Shown here piece after piece: positions 23,345-31,027 of a stretch of DNA of 45,295 bases (positions within the stretch are counted from its first letter, which is position 1; every line of letters begins with the position of its first letter). The stretch comes from Candidatus Gottesmanbacteria bacterium RIFCSPLOWO2_01_FULL_39_12b (GTDB lineage: Bacteria > Patescibacteriota > Microgenomatia > 2-02-FULL-39-11), in assembly GCA_001780955.1 (NCBI GenBank), contig MFJR01000007.1, positions 449,482 through 494,776 of the forward strand. The letters are read 5' to 3'. The notes below the pieces were generated by a model. It worked only from the letters and a program-made list of their open reading frames with translations, had not been told where the DNA came from and did no database searches. A program made the position numbers and the translations under genes.

Positions 23345-24784
23345 TCAATACGCCTGGGCAAAAAGCCAGCGATGGATAGCCTGTTTACCGCAATAAATAC
23401 ATTTTCCTTTCTCGTCTTTGGTTTCAAGGGGCAAGACGCGAGTAGAAGCTTTCGTTTCGTCTTTAATCTTCTTCTCACATAGAGCATCTTCACACCACAT
23501 TGCTTTGATAAACCCGCGGGTAGTACTCATAATTTTTTTGAATTCTTCATAAGAATTAACCGTATGCGTATTTTCTTCCGTGAATTTCTTTTGCTTTAAA
23601 AACATCTCTTTTTGTATTTCGTCTAATAATTTTATTATTTTATCCGGCAGATGACGATTCTCATTTTTAATGTTTAATTTTTCATTTTTATCTCTTCGAA
23701 ATACAGTCAATTCTCCGCTTTTAATCTCTTTCTCTCCGACTTCAATACGAACCGGAACTCCCTTTAACTCCCACTCATTAAATTTCCACCCTACTGTCTT
23801 TTCTTCTCTGTCATCTATTTTTACTCGGATACCAACCTCCTCCAACTCCGTTTTTAACTGATCACAAAATCGCGCTATTGCACTATTTTGTGATATGGGG
23901 ATTATGATAACCTGAACCGGAGCAATTCTTGGCGGAAGTACTAAACCCTGATCATCTCCGTGAGCCATAATTAAAGCACCGATCACGCGAGTAGTCTCTG
24001 CCCAACTGGTTTGCCATACATATTGTCGTTCACCTTTTTTATCCAAATATTGTATATTGAACGCCCTGGCAAAATTATCTCCCAGATGATGAGAAGTACC
24101 CATCTGAATCACTTTGCCATCCGGCATCAATGACTCCAATGAATAAGTAATGGCAGCTCCGGGAAACTTTTCGCTCTGGGATTTACGGCCTATAACCACA
24201 GGAATTGCCAATAGCTCTTCGTCAAATACCCGATAAATCTCGAGTATCTTACGGGCAAAATTATCAGCGTCTTCAAAAGTGGCATGAGCGGTATGTCCTT
24301 CCTGCCATAAAAATTCAGTGGTTCGCAAAAAAAGATATGTCCTTTTTTCCCATCTCACAACATTGTTCCAGATGTTTAAAAGCAGCGGCAAATCCCTCCA
24401 GCTCTCAATCCATCGGGAATAGGAATCGTACATGATGGTTTCTGAGGTTGGTCTGACAACCAGCGGTTCGGCTAATTTCTCTCCTCCTGCGATAGTCACT
24501 ACCGCCATTTGGGGTGAAAATCCTTCAACATGCTCCTTTTCCTTTTTCAAAAAACTGTTGGGAATAAAAAGCGGGAAATAGGCATTTTGGACACCGATTT
24601 CTTTGAATTTCTTATCCAGGTAATTTTGAATTATCTCCCAGACAGCGTAACCATTGGGCCTTATGATCATGCAACCTTTGACCGGAGAATAATCGGCCAT
24701 TTCAGACTTCAAAATGACATCCGTATACCAGCGGTCTGAATCAACTGACTTTTTGACTATTTGTTTTTTTTGGAAACCAGTCAT
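23345..24784 (-). CDS. proS: Prolyl-tRNA synthetase, archaeal/eukaryotic type
   Basis: Charges tRNA-Pro. Class II motifs: YSPVKGCMIIRPNGYAVWE, VVRPTSETIMYDSYSRW (motif 2 region), FLRTTEFLWQEGHTAHAT, and GTSHHLGDNFARAF. It lacks the large editing insertion of the common bacterial enzyme and has the C-terminal zinc domain with WCEDALCEKKI and CIYCGKQAI, ending in A-Y as in archaeal enzymes; 479 residues is the usual size of that type. It overlaps the DHH-like gene's possible start and follows csaA by 60 bases. A TATAAT at 24807-24802 may give an extra promoter downstream of the T-box. Confidence 0.95.
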   Translation of the reverse strand: MTGFQKKQIVKKSVDSDRWYTDVILKSEMADYSPVKGCMIIRPNGYAVWEIIQNYLDKKFKEIGVQNAYFPLFIPNSFLKKEKEHVEGFSPQMAVVTIAGGEKLAEPLVVRPTSETIMYDSYSRWIESWRDLPLLLNIWNNVVRWEKRTYLFLRTTEFLWQEGHTAHATFEDADNFARKILEIYRVFDEELLAIPVVIGRKSQSEKFPGAAITYSLESLMPDGKVIQMGTSHHLGDNFARAFNIQYLDKKGERQYVWQTSWAETTRVIGALIMAHGDDQGLVLPPRIAPVQVIIIPISQNSAIARFCDQLKTELEEVGIRVKIDDREEKTVGWKFNEWELKGVPVRIEVGEKEIKSGELTVFRRDKNEKLNIKNENRHLPDKIIKLLDEIQKEMFLKQKKFTEENTHTVNSYEEFKKIMSTTRGFIKAMWCEDALCEKKIKDETKASTRVLPLETKDEKGKCIYCGKQAIHRWLFAQAY

Positions 24785-24844
24785 AGATGCTTTCTACTTA
24801 AATTATATATTAATGAGTCCGCGGCCGCGAAAAAATAATATTAA

Positions 24845-25171
24845 TTAAAATATTCGTTTGCCGAGTTTTGCATCAGGGTCGGGTCGCAAAAGCTCATAAC
24901 CGCCTTCGTCGCGCTCTGCTCCGAGGGTTAAAACTTCGGAAACAAACGGACCGATCTGTTTGGGCGCGAAATTGACGACACAGATCACTTGTCTTCCAAC
25001 TAAATCTTCTTTTTTGTAATTGGTGATCTGGGCACTTGATTGCTTGATACCAAGCGGTCCGAAATCAATATAAAGTTTGAAAGCAGGTTTAAGGGCCTGC
25101 GGAAAATCTTCCACTTTCACAATCTTTCCAACCCGCATATCTATTTTGGCAAAATCATCGTAGGTTATCAT
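24845..25171 (-). CDS. csaA: CsaA-like tRNA-binding domain protein
   Basis: Free-standing OB-fold domain like CsaA and the C-terminal part of MetRS. 108 residues: FAKIDMRVGKIVKVEDFPQA, FKLYIDFGPLGIKQSSAQIT, LVGRQVICVVNFAPKQIGPFVSEVL. The K-Q-S-S-A-Q and V-N-F-x-P strings are CsaA hallmarks. CsaA has been described as chaperone-like and as tRNA-binding. It overlaps proC by 4 bases and precedes proS, so a link with tRNA-Pro handling can be imagined but not shown. Confidence 0.88.
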   Translation of the reverse strand: MITYDDFAKIDMRVGKIVKVEDFPQALKPAFKLYIDFGPLGIKQSSAQITNYKKEDLVGRQVICVVNFAPKQIGPFVSEVLTLGAERDEGGYELLRPDPDAKLGKRIF

Positions 25172-25974
25172 AATTCCCCTATTTTATCATACCCTTTTTT
25201 AACTGATTCGGAAAAGAGCTTAGAAAATCCCCCTTCCTCCATACTCTTTAACACCTCTTCCGTAATTCCGCCTTTTGTGGCAACGGCAGAAGTTAATTTC
25301 TCTGGAGATTCACCCGTTTCCGACAAATGCTTTACAGTTCCGGTAAATGTGTTCAGTACGATCTTTGACACATCGTCTTCGTTTAACCCATACGACTTTG
25401 CGATCTTCTCCAAATTCTTCATAAAATAGGCAACGTATCCGATACCGCAGCCTGAGATCATACTTAACTTATCCAGGGTTTTTTCATCCTTACACTCAAT
25501 AATTAGCCCGAGCGGCTTTAAAAGTGACTTAACCAAAGTTTTATCTTGAACGGTTAAATAATCTCCCACCCAGCCAACTACACCCAACCCGTAAGCAACC
25601 GGAATATTGGGTATTACTTTGACCAGCTTAATCTCCTTTGCCGAAAAATATTTATGAAGTAAGTCAAAAGTTACACCGGCTGCGATTGAAATAATCAACG
25701 CGTCAGATTTTAGGTGAGTTTTAATTCCTCCAGCTACTTTTTCAACAACTTTAGGCCGGACGCCGATAAAAACTATTTCGGCATTTTTAACCGCTTCGAT
25801 ATTATTAGTGGTTGTCTTAAGACCATACTTCTTCCCCAGATCATTAAATCTCTCTAAATGGGGACCGGAAAGAATTATTTTGTCTTTGTCAACGGTTTTT
25901 GCTTTCAACAGGCCGTCAATAATTGCATGACTGATATGACCAACACCGATAAAAGTGATGTTTTTATTTATCAT
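25168..25974 (-). CDS. proC: Pyrroline-5-carboxylate reductase
   Basis: Last step of proline synthesis, NAD(P)H-dependent. ITFIGVGHISHAIIDGLL is the Rossmann start, VFIGVRPKVVEKVAG and IISIAAGVTFDLL follow, VKVIPNIPVAYGLGVVGW corresponds to the R-x-M-P-N motif, and SGCGIGYVAYFMKNLE and TKGGITEEVLKSMEEGG are the C-terminal helical signatures. 268 residues is normal. The leader carries a T-box and an intrinsic terminator, so expression should rise when the sensed tRNA is uncharged. No proA or proB is in the window. Confidence 0.94.
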   Translation of the reverse strand: MINKNITFIGVGHISHAIIDGLLKAKTVDKDKIILSGPHLERFNDLGKKYGLKTTTNNIEAVKNAEIVFIGVRPKVVEKVAGGIKTHLKSDALIISIAAGVTFDLLHKYFSAKEIKLVKVIPNIPVAYGLGVVGWVGDYLTVQDKTLVKSLLKPLGLIIECKDEKTLDKLSMISGCGIGYVAYFMKNLEKIAKSYGLNEDDVSKIVLNTFTGTVKHLSETGESPEKLTSAVATKGGITEEVLKSMEEGGFSKLFSESVKKGYDKIGEL

Positions 25975-26025
25975 ACTTACAGAACTTTTTTTATTTTACC
26001 AAATTCGAGGTCTATTTGTCTTTAC

Positions 26026-26262
26026 AAAAAAAACCTCATCTTTATCCCGAACATTCTTGTTCGTGGACAAGGACGAGATTTCGTCGTGGTACCACCTTGC
26101 TTTTCCGCCAGCTGGCGGACTTAATTTATCGAGCTCCGTTTATAACGACACTCGTGCTTTCTTTTTACGGTTTCGCCTCCGTCATACTTGTCGTATGCAA
26201 CTCATCTGGCGGTAAAGAACGTTTAACGTTCAAACCAGACTAGTAACGCTTTTATTTATCTT
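26026..26262 (-). promoter_or_regulatory. T-box riboswitch with intrinsic terminator, upstream of proC
   Basis: On the minus strand AGGTGGTACCACG (26097-26085) closely matches the T-box core (consensus AGGGTGGNACCGCG), with UGGU to pair with the tRNA acceptor end. Then comes a terminator: GGACAAGGACGAG (26065-26077, plus strand) can pair with CTCATCTTTATCC (26035-26047), capped by an inner CGAACA/TGTTCG hairpin, and followed by eight U (26033-26026). The antiterminator CAAGG...CCUUG (from 26099) uses bases shared with the terminator. Upstream hairpins are GAACG/CGTTC, CATAC/GTATG and CGAG/CTCG; the stem I region seems short. A CCG proline codon at 26212-26210 is a candidate specifier, but I cannot prove it. 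A 16-bp palindromic repeat lies between the last stem and the T-box core. Confidence 0.82.
26104..26119. repeat. REP-like palindrome, copy 5, inside the T-box leader
   Basis: Perfect TCCGCCAGCTGGCGGA, placed four bases upstream of the antiterminator in the transcript. It would fold into its own hairpin. Confidence 0.85.
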
Positions 26263-26267
26263 TTTTT

Positions 26268-26295
26268 ATTATACCAAAGAAATCTTGTCTGTCAA
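26268..26295 (-). promoter_or_regulatory. Strong promoter of the proC T-box operon
   Basis: TTGACA (26295-26290), 16-base spacer, TATAAT (26273-26268), with TGG just before the -10 (extended -10 form). Both hexamers are perfect. Confidence 0.75.
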
Positions 26296-26399
26296 ACTAT
26301 CGTTTAGCCGTAACTGTTCACACTCGCTAACATAATCATATCAAACTATGTTATGGTTCTTTGTCAAAGGATTCTATGTCATCATGCTATACTGATTTT

Positions 26400-26951
26400 G
26401 TGGAAGCAAATAATTCTTCTGCTGGATATAAATATCTTTTGACTTATCAGTATTCCTGTGTAATCTATGATTTTACAGTCGAATTTTGCAACAGATTTCT
26501 TCCTGGAAGAGAACTGTTGAGACAACGAGATCAAATGACTCAAGCAGCAAGAAGCGGGAAACAGAATATTGTTGAAGGGTACGAACTACAAAGTCTGGAA
26601 AGCTACATAAAATTTCTGGGGATAGCGAAAGGCTCTATAAAAGAGCTTCTGGAAGATTATGAGGACTTCCTTAGGCAAAGAAAACTGAATCTTTGGGACA
26701 AAGATGAACTAAAGATGAGGGAATTGCGGGATTTGAGGGTTTTGAGGGAACCTCAACCCCACATCCCACAAATCCCCCACATCCCTTACGACCCAGTAGC
26801 TGCGGCAAATTTTATGGTGATGTTATGCCAGAAAACCACCTACCTTCTGGAAAAACAAATCGAATCGCTTAGAGAGAAGTTCATAAACGAAGGCGGTTTC
26901 CGGGAAAATCTTTTTAAAGAAAGGTTAAAAAGAAAATATACTATAAAATAG
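26400..26951 (+). CDS. Four-helix-bundle suffix-domain protein
   Basis: Belongs to the four helix bundle family related to the 23S rRNA intervening-sequence (S23) proteins; role unknown, possibly nucleic-acid binding. NNSSAGYKYLLTYQYSCVIYDFTVEFCNRF, QRDQMTQAARSGKQNIVEGY and FLGIAKGSIKELLEDYEDFL are the helix signatures (each shown in part). I choose the GTG at 26400, since TATACT ends 6 bases before it and the family pattern begins there; an ATG at 26376 would add eight residues. Between helices 3 and 4 a Pro/Ile-rich insert (RVLREPQPHIPQIPHIPYDP) is encoded by a G-rich/C-rich hairpin. Convergent with the glycosyltransferase gene. Confidence 0.8.
   Translation: MEANNSSAGYKYLLTYQYSCVIYDFTVEFCNRFLPGRELLRQRDQMTQAARSGKQNIVEGYELQSLESYIKFLGIAKGSIKELLEDYEDFLRQRKLNLWDKDELKMRELRDLRVLREPQPHIPQIPHIPYDPVAAANFMVMLCQKTTYLLEKQIESLREKFINEGGFRENLFKERLKRKYTIK
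26719..26790. repeat. G-tract/C-tract hairpin inserted in the four-helix gene
   Basis: The plus strand has four GGG runs (26719, 26728, 26737, 26746) each spaced by exactly six bases, fitting a G-quadruplex. The C-rich stretch after it (ACATCCCACAAATCCCCC) is complementary to part of it (GGGATTTG with CAAATCCC). It keeps the reading frame. Confidence 0.55.
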
Positions 26952-26955
26952 ACGA

Positions 26956-28410
26956 TTATATCTTCACCAGATATATTCCCACATACTCACTATCCAAAGG
27001 TTTTTTGAAACGGATTTTTTCGGTCAGCCTGTTTTCCAGACCGGAAAGCTGGTTGCCCCTTGAAACATAATAAAACTCGACGTCCGGTATTTTTGACTCT
27101 TTAATTTGCTTTATCACGCTGCCTAAATATCTTACCGGAACTACTTTAATATTTTTCTCTTTTCGAAGGTAAACTAACAGCGCATCATCCGGATTACCGC
27201 TGTTCAGACGCAAAAATACAACCAGTGTTTTCTCTTTCGCCGAGGCTTTTAACCAATCCACCGTCTCTTTGACTCCGTATCCTGACGGCCAACCAACCAC
27301 GTATTGGGAAAAATCTCCCCTTATTGGGGGAAAATAGCTCAAATAAGTTGAGTAGTATCTTAAGGGTGAAACGATTAACACCGAGCTCATAAAAACAGAA
27401 ACTGCAAAGATACCAGCAAAACTTGCTTTAAACCATCTATGAGGTAAAGTTTCCAGACCGAAAGCGGTAATCAATAAGTAGGCAGGTAAAATAATGACTA
27501 AATAACGCGAATCAAACCCCTTGAAAAAAATTATTTCTGAAAGTAGTGGCACGGCAAAAAAAATAAGAGGGATGATGATCTTTCTTTTTTGCAAACCCGA
27601 AATTACTCCCCAGATAAATAACAAAAAAACCGCTGGCGTTGTGTGGGCAAACAATAAAAGTGTCGCTGATCTGAGATTGCTCAACCAAAGGCTGAGGGGA
27701 AACCTGATCATTTCCTTAAAACTTACCAGTCTATGCCCCTCTTCAAAGGGCCACCTCCAGTACCCGGGATTAAGAAGCAGCGGCAAAATTAGTGCCAAAA
27801 AGCTGAAAAGAAATATAAAATTTAACCATAACAGTCTTAATACCTTCGCACGTTTATTGATCGCTTGAATAAAGAAAACCAGGAAAACCGCAGGAATGAT
27901 CAGAATTACCGTCGATTTGAACCACCAGCCGGCTCCCGTAACTATTCCCAAAAAAATCGCTTTTCGGGTTTTTGGATTTTCTAAAATTGTCAAGGTAATC
28001 AGCAGGCTTAATGAAAATACCGCCGTCATGATGCTTTCGCCGGTCATCAGACGATCAAAAAAAAGCAGGTAGGGGCAAAATATCATCAATAACGATAACG
28101 GGTAAAGGGAGGATTTGGGAAATAATTTTTGGAAAATAGCGCGGACGGTGATAAAAGTGATCAGGGAGAATGTCACACTCATAACTCTTGCCAGTATTAA
28201 AGGGTCAAAAGGAAAAAGTTGAATTAACCCCAGAAAAAAAGGCAAGGCCGCCTGTTTTCCGTCAATACTTACCGGAGATATGCCCCGTCCAAAATATTCA
28301 ATAAAATCCTGCCCCCAGCGAAGATAAATCCCTTCGTCGTTGAAGATCGGTAAACGGCTTAGAAAACTCAGCCGGGATATCAGAAAAAGTAAAACTAGAC
28401 TAAACATCAA
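26956..28410 (-). CDS. GT-C type glycosyltransferase (family 39-like membrane protein)
   Basis: 484 residues with about ten membrane segments. The first outer loop has PIFNDEGIYLRWGQDFIE, with the acidic D-E pair used by lipid-linked-sugar transferases of the PMT/ArnT type. A soluble C-terminal region (from about 385) follows the last membrane segment. It should move a sugar from a polyprenyl carrier to a protein or cell-surface molecule on the outer face. Its start is 14 bases after the rseP stop, so it belongs with frr and rseP in one transcript. The acceptor is unknown; the many secreted proteins near 40-45 kb are possible targets. Confidence 0.75.
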   Translation of the reverse strand: MMFSLVLLFLISRLSFLSRLPIFNDEGIYLRWGQDFIEYFGRGISPVSIDGKQAALPFFLGLIQLFPFDPLILARVMSVTFSLITFITVRAIFQKLFPKSSLYPLSLLMIFCPYLLFFDRLMTGESIMTAVFSLSLLITLTILENPKTRKAIFLGIVTGAGWWFKSTVILIIPAVFLVFFIQAINKRAKVLRLLWLNFIFLFSFLALILPLLLNPGYWRWPFEEGHRLVSFKEMIRFPLSLWLSNLRSATLLLFAHTTPAVFLLFIWGVISGLQKRKIIIPLIFFAVPLLSEIIFFKGFDSRYLVIILPAYLLITAFGLETLPHRWFKASFAGIFAVSVFMSSVLIVSPLRYYSTYLSYFPPIRGDFSQYVVGWPSGYGVKETVDWLKASAKEKTLVVFLRLNSGNPDDALLVYLRKEKNIKVVPVRYLGSVIKQIKESKIPDVEFYYVSRGNQLSGLENRLTEKIRFKKPLDSEYVGIYLVKI

Positions 28411-28424
28411 TTAGAGTATTGTAT

Positions 28425-29636
28425 CTATTGGGATATTATTCTCATCAGATCATTGACGGTGACTAAGACGATCAGAGTTAGAAGTATGACCATACCGATT
28501 TGATGAATATAGCGTTCCCAAGTCAACTTAACTCTTTTACCCGATATTCCCTCAATCAGAATAAAAAGCAATCGGCCTCCATCAAGAGCGGGAAAAGGTA
28601 AAATATTGACGATGGCCAGATTCAATGAAAGAAGACCCAGCAGTTCCAAAACCGCTTTTTTACCCAGTGTGATCGCCATTCCTGTAAATTGAGCAATCCC
28701 AATCGGTCCGGCAATATCTTTACTCACCGGCTGTAAAGAGATCAACTTCCAGATTGTCACCGCAATTCCTTTACCTAATTCTAAAGACCGCGTAACCGAC
28801 TCGAACAACCCAACAAACGGCGCCCGTAGAGGTGAATAAGTAATCGTCTCAGATTGAGATATAACTACTCCTATCGGACCCTCCTTGAGAGGTTTACTCA
28901 CCTCCGGTTCTTTGATATTTAAAAGTTTTCTGACAGTTTTTTTAATAACGGTAAAATTACTGTTTTCATTTAACGGAGGTAGATATTTCTCCGGAGGATC
29001 TTTGCGGGGAACAAGGGTAATATTTAAGACCTCACAGGAAGGACAAGCCTCATCCAGTTGCTGGTAATGCTCCAAATTAGCTCCCCGTAACACAGTCAAC
29101 GTCACTTCTTCTCCTAAATGATCGTTTGTCTTTTTGATAAATTCTTCCCGATCCAGAAGCTTAATTTTGTTAAATTCTAAGAGCACGTCATATCTTTTCA
29201 ATCCCCCAAGCTCTGCCGGAGAATCCTTCTCGACCATCTCAATATGGACTCTCCTGGTATCAATCGGCACTCCCTGAGTATATAAAAAAGAGATAATAAA
29301 AACGGCTAAGATAAAGTTCATGACTACTCCAGCCACGATAACGATGGTTCTTTGTAAGAGCGGACGGGCGTAAAAAGCACGGTCAATATTTTTTATTTTA
29401 ACCCCCCCATCTTCTTCACTTTCCTCACCGAACAATCTGACAAAACCACCAATGGGTAACCAGTTAATTGAATATATGGTTTCCCCGATTTTTTTGCCCC
29501 ATACCCTGGGAGGCAAACCAAAACCGAATTCTTCCACCCTGATGCCAAATTTTTTAGCGGCGATAAAATGTCCAAATTCATGAATAAGAACCAGTACTGA
29601 AAGGATGAGGAAAAAAACGACGAGTGTTATAAACAT
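28425..29636 (-). CDS. rseP: RseP-family intramembrane zinc metalloprotease
   Basis: Site-2 protease, family M50, which cuts membrane-spanning segments such as anti-sigma factors or signal-peptide remnants. The metal site is HEFGH (residues 19-23 counted from the ATG at 29636), with the partner motif NILPFPALDGGRLLF near the C-terminus. A PDZ domain lies between (VEKDSPAELGGLKRYDVLLE). 403 residues is normal. A TTG start 33 bases further up is possible, but the ATG begins the first membrane helix well and a TATACT lies 9 bases before it. No sigma/anti-sigma pair is in the window. Follows frr. Confidence 0.93.
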   Translation of the reverse strand: MFITLVVFFLILSVLVLIHEFGHFIAAKKFGIRVEEFGFGLPPRVWGKKIGETIYSINWLPIGGFVRLFGEESEEDGGVKIKNIDRAFYARPLLQRTIVIVAGVVMNFILAVFIISFLYTQGVPIDTRRVHIEMVEKDSPAELGGLKRYDVLLEFNKIKLLDREEFIKKTNDHLGEEVTLTVLRGANLEHYQQLDEACPSCEVLNITLVPRKDPPEKYLPPLNENSNFTVIKKTVRKLLNIKEPEVSKPLKEGPIGVVISQSETITYSPLRAPFVGLFESVTRSLELGKGIAVTIWKLISLQPVSKDIAGPIGIAQFTGMAITLGKKAVLELLGLLSLNLAIVNILPFPALDGGRLLFILIEGISGKRVKLTWERYIHQIGMVILLTLIVLVTVNDLMRIISQ

Positions 29637-29686
29637 AACAAATTCAGTATAAATGACCGGAAAATACAATTCAATGAGGGAAAATG

Positions 29687-30250
29687 TCAGATGTTATTGA
29701 GTTCTTGTTCTTTATGCTCGCGAAGTACTTCGATTTCCGTCATCATCTCGTCTGTGATAGTCTGGATTTCTTTCTCTAATCTTTCTTTGTCATCCTCGGA
29801 AATCTCTTTCTTTTCAAATCTGTGTTTAAGATCGTTCATTACTTCATGCCGCACCTGTCTTAGCATCACTCTTCCACCTTCCAGCTTGCTATGGGCCAGT
29901 TTAACAAACTCATCCCTTCTTTCGGCGGTCAAAGCCGGGATGCTGATCCTGATAATATTCCCGTCTGTGCTTGCGGAAAATCCTAAATTGGCGCTGTTGA
30001 TCCCTTTTTCTAAATCCCCGATAACAGAGGGATCAAAGGGAGCGATAATAATCATGCGCGGGCCATCGGTAGTAATGGTGGCCATCTCTCTAATTTTGAG
30101 GTGTTGGGTTCCTTCATAGGCGGTCACAACCACGTTTTCTACCAAAGCCGGACTTGCCCTGCCGGTTCTGATGGTAGCCAGATCATCGCGCACGACCTGC
30201 AAGGTCTTCTGCATCTTCTGTTTGAGTAATCCTAAAATCTCCTGATCCAT
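29687..30250 (-). CDS. frr: Ribosome recycling factor
   Basis: Splits post-termination ribosomes together with EF-G. 187 residues: MQKTLQVVRDDLATIRTGRASPALVE, then REMATITTDGPRMIIIAPFDPSVI and LTAERRDEFVKLAHSKLEGGRVMLRQVRHEVM. Full length. First gene of a run with rseP and the glycosyltransferase; a TTGACA-17-TAGTAT promoter lies just upstream. Confidence 0.96.
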   Translation of the reverse strand: MDQEILGLLKQKMQKTLQVVRDDLATIRTGRASPALVENVVVTAYEGTQHLKIREMATITTDGPRMIIIAPFDPSVIGDLEKGINSANLGFSASTDGNIIRISIPALTAERRDEFVKLAHSKLEGGRVMLRQVRHEVMNDLKHRFEKKEISEDDKERLEKEIQTITDEMMTEIEVLREHKEQELNNI

Positions 30251-30260
30251 ATCTAGCCCT

Positions 30261-30289
30261 ATACTAATTCATGAAAAAAAATATGTCAA
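30261..30289 (-). promoter_or_regulatory. Promoter of frr
   Basis: TTGACA (30289-30284), 17-base spacer, TAGTAT (30266-30261) on the minus strand, 10 bases before the frr ATG. Confidence 0.5.
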
Positions 30290-30337
30290 TGGCTGGTAGG
30301 TTGGGAAAAAAAGTATAAAAAAGTAAACAAGAAAATT

Positions 30338-30877
30338 TTATGGAGCGGGGGTTCCACCTACTGGAGGTGATAGCGTCGAGGTTAATCCAGCCTGTGCTGT
30401 TTCAGTACCTGCCATAATACCAGATAAAACAGCATCTTGTGTTGCATCTATACTCCATGCGGCTTGTGTAGCATTATAATCTGGCTTTGGAGCTAAAGCG
30501 GTCTTAACTTCTTCTAACAAATTACAATCTGGTCTCGATTTCGCAACCTCTGTAACTTGGGCTTCAATTGTCCCGGCCATAGAAGGAGAGGTAGCTTCAA
30601 TTGTTGCTAAACTTACGTGTAATCTACCTCGATCTTCATATGAAACGCAGTTACTACTATTAGGACCGCAGGCGGAAGCTAAAAGAGCAACTAAAAGTAT
30701 TGCTGCTCCAGCAATCATAGCCGCGCTTCTTTTTTCAGCTGTAAAAAATACAGCAGATCGTCTGAATACACCGACTCCCTCTTTATCGGCAAATTCTAAA
30801 TTAGCCGTCTGTCCGATAAAAGGGGATTTATTATTACGCGCACCCGCTCTACGCTCAATTGGTAAAGATAATAACAT
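30338..30877 (-). CDS. Putative lipoprotein or membrane-anchored hypothetical protein
   Basis: 179 residues. Residues 54-70 form one hydrophobic segment (MIAGAAILLVALLASAC) ending in L-A-S-A-C, a lipobox-like sequence, followed by a Thr/Ala/Gln-rich outer part. If translation starts at the first ATG, 53 residues precede the signal, which is unusual for a lipoprotein; an internal ATG at residue 54 would give a short signal peptide but with few positive charges. No family recognised. It is transcribed away from the T4SS-type ATPase gene. Confidence 0.55.
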   Translation of the reverse strand: MLLSLPIERRAGARNNKSPFIGQTANLEFADKEGVGVFRRSAVFFTAEKRSAAMIAGAAILLVALLASACGPNSSNCVSYEDRGRLHVSLATIEATSPSMAGTIEAQVTEVAKSRPDCNLLEEVKTALAPKPDYNATQAAWSIDATQDAVLSGIMAGTETAQAGLTSTLSPPVGGTPAP

Positions 30878-30890
30878 ATTTTTTATGAAT

Positions 30891-30919
30891 AAAAAAAATG
30901 GCCCAGCGAGTGGTCATTT
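30891..30919 (-). terminator. Terminator-like hairpin in the leader of the lipoprotein-like gene
   Basis: On the minus strand AAATGACC (30919-30912) pairs with GGCCATTT (30903-30896) with one mismatch, and is followed by a run of eight U. It lies between a TATACT box (30936-30931) and the start codon at 30877, so it might act as an attenuator. The stem is weak. Confidence 0.35.
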
Positions 30920-30992
30920 ATTTATCTTATAGTATAGCACATTTAGTTTAATTAAGCTACGTCAAGCCTATAGTGTTAAAGAGCGGCATCGA

Positions 30993-31021
30993 ATGACAAA
31001 TTGGGGTGGATCATTTATACT
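30993..31021 (+). promoter_or_regulatory. Promoter of the T4SS-type ATPase, leaderless arrangement
   Basis: ATGACA (30993-30998), 17-base spacer, TATACT (31016-31021), which ends 6 bases before the ATG at 31028. Confidence 0.55.
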
Positions 31022-31027
31022 TTTATT

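Noticed and set aside
24811-24835. GC-rich palindrome CGCGGCCGCG before proS as terminator
   Set aside because: The T-run is on the wrong side of the hairpin for the minus-strand operon, and no plus-strand gene ends there.
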